Shown in pieces: positions 32,842 through 43,814 of a DNA stretch of 64,000 bases. The DNA is from Sordaria brevicollis (Eukaryota > Ascomycota > Sordariomycetes > Sordariales > Sordariaceae). The position numbers and the translations under genes were made by a program. Each line of letters begins with the position of its first letter. The first letter of the stretch is position 1. The stretch lies in the NCBI GenBank assembly GCA_033439795.1, contig JAUTDP010000006.1:2232001-2296000 (forward strand), read 5' to 3'. The notes beneath the pieces are model-generated. The model ran no database searches. It had not been told where the DNA came from and saw only the letters and a program-made list of their open reading frames with translations.

Positions 32842-35116
32842 GATGGACGGGATGTGTGCGGCTGGAGAGCGACGGGATACTCGTTCGGTGATGGATGAGA
32901 GAGGGACGGGTCCGGCGATGCAAGGAGGAGGACAGTTGGTCGCTGAGGTGAAAGTGTCGAGGTTACAGTGGGGAGTTGAGCTGATAGAGGTAGCTACCTG
33001 TAACAGACCTAATCGTCCAGTAGAATCCGAGATCTCAATTCGAGGTTGTTGTGTTGTTGATTGGTTGCCCCGAAAATAAACTGGACCCTGCTGGGGCCGT
33101 CCCCGGCCTAGCCCGAAGCTACAGCGCCGAGACTGTTGCGGCTCGGTTGGTGATCGAGCCGTAACAACGATGCTACCAGCGGGGTGGGGGACGCGCGGGT
33201 TAGGGTTGGCTATCTCTAGAGTCACCACCTGAATATTGCAGAGTTCATTGAAAGAATTGAAATCGTTGCAAGGTTTCGAACCTCTCTGGAAACCGAAAAA
33301 TCACCATGGCCACTTCTCTGTAAGCGACCTAGTGATTGCGTTGCTGTTGAATGGTTATTGCCGTCGGTGTGTCCTAGAATGGTTGTGAGCACCTGCATCC
33401 CGTCTTTGGCTTTCGAAGGTGATGCACGGGCATTTGCTCCTCGCGGAAACATCGCACAGGAAAAAGCCAAACCGAGCCTCTTCTCTTGCTGGTTAATGAG
33501 GAATTGAACAGATGAAAATAACGGCACCCTTCTGGGTAAATGCAAGCTCAACCAAATCACAACCTTGGACATCTCGTCACATCGGAGACTCGTCTCAAGA
33601 TATTCGAGGAATTGCAAGGGTCGGACCTCTTCCGAAGTGCCGGTCCCGCCAGTGGACTCCAATGGGCCCGTCACTTCACCTTTTAGCGCTTGGCGACAAC
33701 ACACTCCTTTGATGACCGATATCGATAATTGCCCAGAAAGTCGAGGATTGTCATTCATATCCATGGGTGTCCCAGGTTATCTCAAATACCAGGCCGAGAT
33801 GGTTTCCCGTCATGATGCAGTGCTGAACCGGTCTAATGTGGACGTCGCTACTTCGAGGTTAGCCGTTGGATGCGAACGGGGAGGCTGTTGGTGATGACGA
33901 CGCCAATGAGGGTACAGCCTGGGAGAACTGGAAGTAGTCTAGTAGGGAGCATTTTCTGCAGAACGTTCACAACGGGGAAAGAGCTGAGGGTGCATTGAGT
34001 GTTTCTGCCATGATTCTCTGCATGTAGCGGGGCTGGCACGGCTGGTAAATTTTTCGGACGTCAACCTCAGCGAGCACATCCCACAGTCGCTCGCCTCAGT
34101 CTCTCTGGTGACTCGCTCTAGCAGAAACTTAAGGACCTCAGTTTCTGGGTCAAGTTCGTACGCTACCGACGGATGGAATAGAATTAGTATTTTGTTGAAC
34201 CCTGGGGCCTGGGGACGAAATGGAAGCAACTCAATGTCGATGTCAACCGGGGCGTAGACCGGCTGAATTGGCCTTTCCTCGTTCGGTTCCCATCGTTTGA
34301 AACCGGCACTGCAAGGTAGCTCAATCTCGCCACTTCCCGATCGCCAGAATTGTTAACGCGCATACTAGTATTTCCAGACTTCGAAGTGTCCTGGTCGGAC
34401 ATGGAAGGAGCCAATGATCTCTTTTGCATCTCGTGGTCGCCCCAACGTTCCTTCCACTTCCCACCCAACCCGGTTCTGGCTATACCTCGAGTCGGAAGTG
34501 GAACTGGCCACGTCCCAGCAGGAAAGAATGATATGGACAGAGTTTTCGCAGCCGGAGTCGCTCATTCTTGACAAGGCAACAGCGCCCAGGCACTTCACCA
34601 ATCCGTCGGTCGAACAGTCGGTTCCACCCCGAGTCCCTTACCATTTTTCGATTGCAGTCGACTTCGTTCAGCTCTCGCCTGTCGCCCGCAGAAATTTGAT
34701 CCATGTCGTTCCCACCCTTCTTTGCTACTGAGTACGTTCGTACTCTCTGACGGGTGGTGTTGCACATGGCTTTGTTGCCGATGGATCTCGTCCCGACAAG
34801 GTCTCCAAGGTGATCCATTGGACGCGAAGTTGGCTAAATGGAAACTGAATACAGATGTCCGATGCTCTCCCAAATGTCCATGACTGATATCGGAGCGAGT
34901 ATAGCGGGGGACCAGGGGTACCTCTACTTTCTCGAAACAAGACTCAATGCCGAGCCCGTTTTCTGGCCTCGCCATGCTCTCTGTCCTTTGGCGGGACGTA
35001 AGGGGTGTAACTCGGCTGCCTGCTACCACCTGGTTTACGAGCTATACAGACATAGCTGAAGAGAGTAAGTCAGTCTCCGAATCTTGGCCATCCTTATTGA
35101 CGGAACGGCAAACCAC
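32842..35116. other. Interval between Aim41 and the methyltransferase
   Basis: 2.3 kb without a confident gene. Two ATG-started frames stand out by length only: 33222-33764 (-, 180 aa) and 34414-34731 (+, 105 aa). Neither has a recognised domain, and both have competing open frames opposite. Confidence 0.4.
33222..33764 (-). CDS. Possible hypothetical ORF, 180 aa
   Basis: ATG at 33764 (MDMNDNPRLSGQ...) to the stop at 33222, uninterrupted. No signal peptide, membrane segment or known motif. It lies upstream of the Aim41 gene on the same strand and overlaps what should be its promoter. It could be an orphan gene or chance; I cannot tell. Confidence 0.2.
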   Translation of the reverse strand: MDMNDNPRLSGQLSISVIKGVCCRQALKGEVTGPLESTGGTGTSEEVRPLQFLEYLETSLRCDEMSKVVIWLSLHLPRRVPLFSSVQFLINQQEKRLGLAFSCAMFPRGANARASPSKAKDGMQVLTTILGHTDGNNHSTATQSLGRLQRSGHGDFSVSREVRNLATISILSMNSAIFRW

Positions 35117-36536
35117 TCACACTGGAAAGTAGGCCTATAACGCATCGACAAAACAATCGTCAGTGCTGCCCCTATGGCGCTTTGATGCTCAGCTGAAAAC
35201 GGAACTCAGTCTACATACCTTGTGCGCCGGATTATCGGCCTCACTGCGAGCTTGCGCTACCAGGAGCTGAACGTCGGTTTGCGACATGCTATGCAAGTTC
35301 GCTAAGTCAAAAATCTGTGGTAATCAACGCGATACATGTGATGTATGCTTACTCGAGATGATGCGTAAAGGGCCAGGCACAAAGAGACGACAGCATTCGG
35401 TGGACGATATGTCGACTTGCTTCTCCAATGTTGCGCTCTCGCGGATCTACACTTGCGTTAGATGGGGTGTTTAAAGTCTCCGAGGAACTACCCAACAAAC
35501 CATTCGGCCACCCGCACAGGGGCAAAGTCACCAGTCTTGTTTCCACCTCGACAAACCCAACCTCAGTCAACATTTGATGCAATCGGAGAGGCGCTCTGGC
35601 GTTTTTGTATGGCTCGACACTCCGCATATAACTCTGAGACCAAACTTGCAGGGCATGATCTGAAGCTTCGAGTCAGGACTGTTCAGAAGGCGCGGCTTAA
35701 GGGGGATCAACTCACTGTCTGTCAATGTCCCGTTGTCCGATTGGGCGTTGAAGTATATCTCGACCATTTGACACCAACCTCCAGGACGCAAAATCCTGAA
35801 TACGTCAGTCAAATAGTTGACCCATCGGTCGGCATGGATCCCGCCGGCCATCAACCGACTGTGCACCAGGTCGAAGTGGTTCGAGGGGAATGTTGAGCTG
35901 GTGGCGTGTCAGTCTCATGCTTGTCGGGTATATCCGGGTTTTAGGGCTGTCTTACGGATTGTTCAAGTCGTCGATCTGCAATTCTAGGTTGCCGGGCAGG
36001 TCTTCAGGCATTGGATACGGATATATGTCGAGGCCGATTACCTATTCATCTGTCAGCACTGAGTTGGCATTACCCGATGGATATTAGAACAGCATGGACC
36101 TAGCAAGTCACCACGACGTGTAGTTCTAGGGCTGAACGAACCTCGCAATCTGGATGTTTTTCTGCGACCTCAATGGCCCACGAAGCAGAACCAGAGCCAC
36201 AGTCTAGGATCCTCCGGGGTCTTGGAATAGGTGGGAAGACCAGTCTACTATCGAACACCAAGTTGAACAGCCCATGGATGTACTGAAGGTACTCGATTTC
36301 GTCCTGAGCCAGTTTGGTTAGATTGAGGCCACGACAGACGGGGTGGTTTCCTCACATCATCAACGGGGGAGAAATATACGCCATGTTCCACGGCATATCG
36401 CTGGTATTCCCTGTTGTGGTGCAGTATGACATCGCGGTACGTCTCGTCGACTGGAACGGTCTGGAAGTCTCTATGTCTCGGTCAGCAACTATGAGTCGGC
36501 TCTCGGCTGAGAAGAGGAGTACTACCCTTCATCCAT
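35117..36536 (-). CDS. LaeA-like SAM-dependent methyltransferase, nine exons
   Basis: Class I methyltransferase of the fungal LaeA/UMTA-like family; substrate unknown. Spliced by hand: 36536-36526, 36470-36356, 36303-36142, 36041-35956, 35897-35716, 35659-35501, 35446-35353, 35288-35219, 35134-35117; all GT-AG, 298 aa. The ATG at 36536 (MDEGDFQTV) follows an in-frame stop. Motif I is RRILDCGSGSASWAIEVAE, followed by VIGLDIYPYPMP, then HFDLVHSRLMAGGI, FRILRPGGWCQMVEI and QMLTEVGFVEVETRLVTLP. The end, SQTDVQLLVAQARSEADNPA plus AYFPV, matches the usual family C-terminus. Removing a 51-nt intron (35447-35500) joins GWPN to DPRERNIGEA as relatives do; its length is divisible by 3 and it has no stop, so retention would keep the frame. 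First and last coding exons are only 11 and 18 nt. It sits in a gene-poor stretch. Confidence 0.85.
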
Positions 36537-39500
36537 TGCAGGTTGTGCTGGTTGCAGAAAAATGACGAACTTGGTGGTTAATCACAGGGTGGGATCTGAT
36601 CACCTGTTGGACAGAGGAGAGTTAGCACGGCTTTGAGGGACGGGAGAACGGAAGGGGAGAGAGAGAGGGAAACACGAACCTGGTCAAACGCTCCTAGCCC
36701 AGCAACGTTGGGGCGGGATAGATCGGGAGAAGGAATGAAAGAGTGAACAGAAGGAGAAGAGAAAGAAGGAAGGTGCAAAACACATGGCCAAGCTTATGCA
36801 AAGACAGTGTCAGTGTCGGATGAGACGGTCGCTATCATAGACCTTCACCCAAGGCCTTTCTCCGCGAACCGGCAACCGGGAAAACGTCTGTACAACTGCT
36901 TCTTTGCGAGCGGCAAACACACGGCACACTTTAAATTGGGCGAAGTTTGCTTTGTGGATCCTGACCCGGGCCAGATCGCTCACATTGGCCAAACCGAGGC
37001 TGTTGCACCCCACGATCCTGTTGTCGATCGTGTACGTTGCTGATACATAGTTTCCATGGGTTGTGGGAGAACAGATCCTCTACGGGCCCGGCCGCTCGTT
37101 CACTTGGCAAAACCCCAAGGCAGCGGGTAGGAGGTCCGTCTACACATCCTGGTAGGAGTCAGAAATTGCCCCGAGCAATGTCAAGCATCAGGTCAGGCCT
37201 ATCTCGGTCCCGAATGCCATGTCTCATGACGGGCAGACAAGCTGCGCAATCTATCAAGGCTCGGCCTAAATTTAACGACCACCATCACGATTCCAAGGGG
37301 CTGGAGCCACCTCTCTCACTACCCGAGCACTTCATGTGAAAAGACCCCGTCCGGCCGTGAAGTATCCCTGGTACGGGCTACGTATGTACAGGCCACCTCT
37401 AGCTTCGGCTGAATGGTTGCTGTCGTTGCCCTGATTGGGGAGAGCAGGCCCCGACGTGTTCTTGGTTAACCATGCACTTCGGAGACCAGGATGTCCTGAA
37501 TCCAAAAACCGCATGTGTACTTTGTACAGCTTCACAAGCGATGCAGTGCGTTTCGTACCCTGGTCCAATGTAAACTTCTCATTGCGGGTATTGCAGGTTG
37601 GCGAGAGTCTACCTGGCCTGGACGCTGGCAGACTGGATCGGGTCTCTTCTAGGAAGCCCGGGAAAGCAACAGGCCTTATGAAACTGGCGACTTCAAGGCC
37701 CCGACTTTTCTCCTCGCACCTTTGATAAGCCTGCTCGCTTGCTGAGTTGTCAGGTCGAAGCCTTGACCATTGGATACCTGTCGGGCCTTTCCATCCATGA
37801 AAGGCCCTTTCGTTCTACAAACACCAGTCGAGTCGTTTCTGTCTCGGATGTGGCGCCTTGCTCTTCGTATGAGAGTAACAGGATGATACACGAACTGATT
37901 CCGAGGACACGGGTTTGGGATTCCGAACACGTAGAGGTAGGAACCGCCCCGCCGGAAAAGTTCCGCTTGTTGCCATTCTGGTACTCCAAGGATTTATCAG
38001 AGATTGAATGGACCTCCAAAGTGCCAACCACGAAGGCTCATGAAAAATGGTCGAAATCAGCGGCTGGACTCCGCTTCAGACATCCGCAATTCTTACTGCA
38101 CGGCACAAACATCAGCATCCACCGAAGTGCTCAGCCGTCCCTCCACCGATATTGAAGACAAGGATCCCCAAAGGTGACGCTATCCAGCAGGAAGACCTGT
38201 CAAGTCGGAAAGAAAAGAAATGAAAAAATGATGAAAAAATAAAATAAAACTTATGCGAACGAGGTTCAAATGCCAGCCATCTACTTGGCGGGCTGTTCCA
38301 AACTGGTACCCTGCCTGTGACGTGACAGGCTGGAGAAGATGCCACTGAGGGGCAGGACGGAATACCTGCGCATCTAGAAGACTCGTCACTTCGCGGATGG
38401 GTTTTCCCATATACTTGTTATTTTCGTTAGGCGAAAGATCAGTAATGGTTTGGAACAGCCGGCGAATTAGCTTGTACCTTCTGAGACAAAAATCACCACC
38501 GTGGTGGCCACCCATCTACGCAAGTGGACCGTTAACGACAAGCTGACTTGGCTGCCCGGCGTGATTAGCCCATTGGAATACAACTCATGGTGCAATGAGC
38601 TACCGGGGTTCGCGTTTTGGTACCAAATCGAGCTTCATCCTGTGAGGCAGAGCAATCAAGCCCAGCTGCAGATGAAGCAAGGGGTCGAGCCACGACATTC
38701 TCCCCAGACAACTTTCTGCTGGCCATTACGGATCTCTGTACTGTACGGCTTTGTTGAATTCCAGGCCGATGGTCGATCGAGGCGCACAGTAATCTTGAAG
38801 GATCAAGGGAAACGCCCTATCAGAATACTCGAGAAGGTGCTGGTGTCCCATTATCTGCGATTTATACTTCGATGCTGCTGTCATCATCCCAAGTCGCGGA
38901 CCCAGATCCTTTCCAATATTTCTGCCCACGTTGCACAGCCCGAGAAAGAACCGGTTGATGGCCCCATGAGACTGGGTGCAGAAAGCCACATTCCCCATGC
39001 TTGGGAAGTTGGGTGCCCTTCTGGGATGACAGAACCACAGATGCGGCTCATGACCCAGGGCTTTGGCATTTTATTCCGCCGTTCCACAGTACCCGAGACA
39101 CGGACCGGGATGTTTCATGAGATTTAGGGGCGGGACCCAAGCGGACACCGCTTGACAGGACCCCACAGTAAAAGAGAAATCTGGTTTGTCACGGGGAGGG
39201 AACTAGACGACCTGAAGGGCCGATAGAACATCAAACTCTATGAAGAATTTGGAGCCTGTATAGAACTGTTTCAGGCCAGCTTGGTGGTAGCCTTCTGCTC
39301 ACTCAAAGTTCTGCTGGAAACCAACGATCATCTGGGAGATGCTTGGGGTTGTCCGCGCAGACGGTCCTGCACGTCAAGGCCAAGCACCGGCATGGGTCCC
39401 ACAAATACCAGCAGAGAGGAAAAGACCCCCAAGTAAACAAGCCCCTTGTCCCGAGCTGGCGATCGATCACTAGATCTGATTGGTTGATGAGGCGGAGGGG

Positions 39501-42500
39501 GCGGGGGAGGACCCCAACGGGATGGTTCAACCACTTCCTCGGGACAGGAGCACACATCATCGCGATGCCGGTGTCCACCAACTAACTGCCCTCACCTCCC
39601 GAACCACCGACTTCTCGCAGACCACTCTTCCTCCACTCTCCTCACATCCCACACGCATTTCCGGTCATACTCACGGACCATGACTATCATCACCTGTACC
39701 ATCAGCCTACATCCGAGCCTTCACTTCCGGCTTTAACCCGCATCATTTCATCTAGCGGTCAAGTAACAGCCGGCGGATGTTTGGCCGAAACTACCGTCTC
39801 ACCTCTTCGCGATCGAGTTAACACCAGTTTGGCACGGCGTTGGACGACCTTGGTTATGGAAGTATCTTTTAAAAATGCGCTCTGTCTACCTCGACAAAAT
39901 GGAAGTCCTGCGCCGGAATAATGGGACGATTGTTCAGCTGGTGCCATGTTTTTGATCGACTCGCCGGACCCAATACCGAGTCCACCGGAAATCCCTCGAT
40001 GTCTCGATAACGGAGGAAGCTCCGACTCTTAACTCGCCTATTCCCTGTTGCTGCAGCACCCCGATGTCTGAGATTTCAGATAGAGAGTCCATAAAACACT
40101 GTGAGTGTCAATGGCCCTCAAGGTTCTCCATACTAGAGGCCAGATCATCCTGTGCAATCTGCCAACTCATCATACGGCATTTCTCCTCCATTGCTTTCTT
40201 GTTTTAAGAAAGTCGCTATCTTTACCAGTCGCTGTAGTACGACTACTCATGGCATGGGAGCCATGTCTACGATATTTGCAAATCCCTCTTGGTTCAACTT
40301 GATATTTCGGGTCGTCGGGTCGTGGGCCAGGCTTGGGACCTTGCAGTGACTCTTGAGACTTCAAGAGAGGAAAGAACAACCATGGGTGACGAAACAAAAA
40401 ACCGTTGTCTTTTTACCAAGGGGCTGGTAGTGATTCCGCTGAAAGCAGCCACAACCCTGCGAGATGAAAGGACGGAGGACAGGTCATTAAAGTACAACGC
40501 GGTATGCTCAGCTGCCGAACCAGATACTACGATGTACAACCCGGATACTTTGTCAACTTCTGTGTTGGACAAGCACAGTAGTACGACATGCGACCATTCC
40601 CTTTTGTGGATTCATCATGAAGACAATTCATTCGACGTCGTTGCGTGGTATACGAACCTTCTCGCCGGGTTTCGATAGCCATCCGAGATCACCAACCATT
40701 TGCGCCGCGCACATAACGTACCTGCCCTATTTGGACATGCGTCCTCATCTGGCTCGCTGGATTCTTTTCGGATTTTGCCTGGTAAACCGCCGCTCATAGG
40801 AATGAGGCACCTTCCTGGGCACCTTCCTGCATTGTCCTGAAATCTTGTTCTTCTTCTGGTAAACCGGTCACTGTGGCTTTGGACCAATCCACTGCTTCTC
40901 GTCGTTGCTTTCTTCGCGCTGTCCCGTGAAAACATGCATTGACTGCTGCGTGTACACGCATCAGAAGTCCTTCCCATTATGCTGCTGCATATTCTGCCAG
41001 CTCACCTCAGGATCTTGATCCTGTTACCTTCCCAACTATCTGTCCGTTGATATTGGCAAAGGGCGAGATATCGATTGACCCACCCCTTCATGATCACATG
41101 GCGACCCCTACATCACTAGCTGCGCCATAAGTCTGGAAGCCAAGAATCGCGGCTCCTCACTTCATTAGCTTGATGGACTTCGTATCTTTCTCGTTAGCAT
41201 CGATAGCTCGGCCCTTTCATGCAAAAATCCTGCATCAATGCCTTCACTTGCTTCCTTTGGGTGAATCTGAGGTGCGGCATAGAATGGTTCTTCACTAGGT
41301 ACACATTCCTGCAGGACAAGCACCTTTTGTTCTGCCCTACCTTGTTTTCAGTCCACTTCATGTTTCCCATTTCACTTCTTGTTTTTACATTGTCTATGCG
41401 AGAACTGATATGATCGCATCAAAACAATCGGTTGAGCGAGTCTGAACCTTGAGAAAGGCACTCAGCTGCCCCATGTATATCTCTTGTCTCCTATACAGTT
41501 AGCTTGCTCTTTATACTTGGTAGTCTTAGTCCAGTACCACACACGTCTGCAAGCATGACACTAGGTCTAACCTCCCAATGCATCAGCTACTGTGGACGAG
41601 TGTCCTGAAGGATCTCTTGGACCGAAATGGGCCTGGCTGAGGAAGTCACCCCTGCTAGCCCCACGGATATTAGCCTGGGACGATCTGCCGGAGATGAAAA
41701 CATGACTGAAACATGGCTCTCAACTTCACCACCACGAGTGCCGCTCGACGGCTGACAAATTTTAACACTCTGGACAAGTGACGAGCAATATCATGGGGAT
41801 AGCCCATATTCTGCGGAACTGTTTCCGTGTCTATATCATGTACCTTTTGTGGAGGGAAAGACAGTAGAGGCTAGTATCCGTCCTCCCTTGTCCGGAACGC
41901 CAGGCCAGCTTAAAAGAGGACATATGACTGTGCTGATGCAAGCATTCGCACGAACCTTGAAGGAATTGAGCCGACAAAACTGGGCAGCTTCGTAAAGGAG
42001 GGCGACCAAGTGGAGGTCTAGGTTATAGTGGGCAGGATACCCGGTCCTTTTCGAGTACGGTCTTTAAGTGCTCATTCCTTCTTTTCTGCTGACTCAACTA
42101 ATAAGCAAATTGAGCTGTAAAGTTGGTTCAGGTTACGTTGCAAAAAAAAAACAAAGAGTAATCTATATGGACCCAAGGAACAGGACCCTGGCACACCAGA
42201 GCTCTAACGAGTCGTCACAAGCATATATTACAGTCCGACGGAGAGTGTGACAACCTGCTACTGGAACACTTGGCTCCGTAACATTTCTTTGTCAAAGGTA
42301 GGTGATTCCAGATGCGGCATGAAGGATCTTTGGCAGGACCAAAGCCGCGAGACTACCTAGTTGTGATACCGTTGCTTCTGCTAGCCAACCAGGCTACCTA
42401 CTCATCAGTACGCTACAAAGGGGACTACAGCCCCAAAGATATTAGATAGGAAGGTAAGGAACAAAAAGAAAGCGCAGCGGAGAAATCATCTCCGTACAGA

Positions 42501-43396
42501 CTGGAGAAAAGATGGCCGCTATGATAGAAAAAAGACAGGGCACAGTTCCAATCATCAACACGGGAAGTAGGAAGAAAAGAAAAAGGAATAAGGTATGCCA
42601 GGGGTAAGCGAGCCTAAACCTTTCCCTCAACCCGATTAGCGAATTATTATCCTGGAGGATTTGGCACCGTCTAACACGAAAACCAAACCGAAAGAGGACA
42701 CTCGAGGAGACTGGGTTTTACTTTCCAACATGCGGCCATATCACCAACAGTTTCGTGACTCGGCACATTACGACGGGCAGGTGAGTGCTATCAACAACTG
42801 GCGACACTGCGCGAAATGTCAGTATTCGGAAATTAGGAAGAGCGAGCAGTTCAAGTTGGTGCTAGGACACTCGTTTGTTTTCCCGAGGAATTTTACTAAG
42901 AGTGAAAGAGTCAGAGAAGGACCAACTTGGATGAGTGTCAGTGAGTGAGTTCATGTTTCCAGTTTATTCGGTTCAGTTCGGGACAGTTCGGGACGATCGA
43001 GAAGCAGAGGTACCTCTAAGCACCCTCCGTTGAGGTCACTGCAGGTTCCAAGTTTGATCCTTTGATCACTGCAATTCAAATCCCGCCCTCTATTTGACTT
43101 AGTACGCCGATTCACAGCCTCCTCCAATTGCTGCCTTGCAAGGATAGGTACTACTGAAAGCCGAACGGGAATTAGACTCCTTACTTCATCCGGGAAGGAG
43201 CACCCCTTCAAGAGGAAGTCACTACCACCTACGTACCTATGGATTCCCCTTTCGTTCTCTCTACTGTAGCTGAGGGCGGAAGCTCTTGCCCTCACAAACT
43301 TCAATCGCATTCAAGTTGGAGCAAGTACCTTCAACAAAATCTGTTAGTGGGCACCAACCTTGATTATGTGAAATTTCATCGCTCTACTACCGCCTT
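36537..43396. other. 6.9-kb gene-poor interval
   Basis: No gene I can support. Base composition is mixed, not AT-rich, so it does not look like RIP-mutated repeat DNA. Numerous 60-200-codon frames occur on both strands, many starting at non-ATG codons. The stretch 38,160-39,130 is the most protein-like: adjacent minus-strand frames (for example 38,726-38,998 and 38,180-38,515) read as plausible but disconnected peptides. Local direct repeats occur at 40,803-40,830 (GGCACCTTCCTG twice) and 42,970-42,990 (CAGTTCGGGA twice). Confidence 0.45.
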
Positions 43397-43398
43397 TA

Positions 43399-43485
43399 CT
43401 CGTCTGGGCTTGAAACGCCTCCAGACCCCATGCTGGCGCATGGGGTCTGGCACAGCAATTAGCAAAACGTCAACGATTAGCAAAA
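43399..43485 (+). repeat. Left terminal inverted repeat of the MITE
   Basis: 87 bp. It contains a perfect 13-bp-stem, 4-nt-loop hairpin at 43421-43450 (CCAGACCCCATGC, loop TGGC) and two ATTAGCAAAA copies at 43458-43467 and 43476-43485. Confidence 0.92.
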
Positions 43486-43726
43486 TTTTTGGTAGGAAAC
43501 TAATTTTGGATTTTCTCAACGAAAATTAATGATATAAAAAAGAGAAAAATAGTTTTAGATAAAGAAAGAAAGCGACTACAATATGGCGCATTTAGTTTTC
43601 TATTTTTTGTGTTGTGTGTTGAGAAGATTTTGAGTTGGCTCTTCCTTCCGTTTTTCAGTCGTCTAATTTAGATGAGGTACTTCCATTTACTAGCAATTCT
43701 GGTGGCGGAGTAAGTACCCCCGTATT

Positions 43727-43812
43727 TTTTGCTAATCGCTGACGTTTTGCTAATTGCTGTGCCAGACCCCTTCCTGCGGAAGGGGTCTGAAGGCGTTTCA
43801 AGCCCAGACGAG
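43727..43812 (-). repeat. Right terminal inverted repeat of the MITE
   Basis: 86 bp, the inverse of the left repeat. Its hairpin at 43763-43789 has a 12-bp stem (CAGACCCCTTCC, loop TGC); the inverse of ATTAGCAAAA occurs at 43727-43736 and 43745-43754, again 18 bp apart. Confidence 0.92.
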
Positions 43813-43814
43813 TA

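Larger units (their letters stand above)
43399..43812. mobile_element. 414-bp MITE with long inverted repeats and TA target-site duplication
   Basis: Outer ends are CTCGTCTGGGCTTGAAACGCC and its exact inverse, each flanked by TA (43397-43398 and 43813-43814), the duplication left by Tc1/mariner-type transposases. The terminal inverted repeats run 43399-43485 and 43727-43812 (about 86 bp) and match except for two single-base differences and the hairpin apex. Each repeat contains a hairpin and two copies of ATTAGCAAAA spaced 18 bp. The 241-bp interior is A/T-rich and has no ORF, so the element is non-autonomous. I do not recognise it as a named Neurospora element such as Guest. No second copy is in the window. 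Confidence 0.9.

Noticed and set aside
32842..33228. Upstream extension of the Aim41 frame
   Set aside because: No ATG in the extension (it begins at GTG); the ATG at 32841 opens a good mitochondrial presequence.
33265..33290. tRNA T-arm-like sequence (GGTTTCGAACC)
   Set aside because: No matching acceptor, D or anticodon stems around it.
38501..39127. 208-codon plus-strand ORF
   Set aside because: No domain, and the opposite strand reads at least as protein-like; not supportable as a gene.
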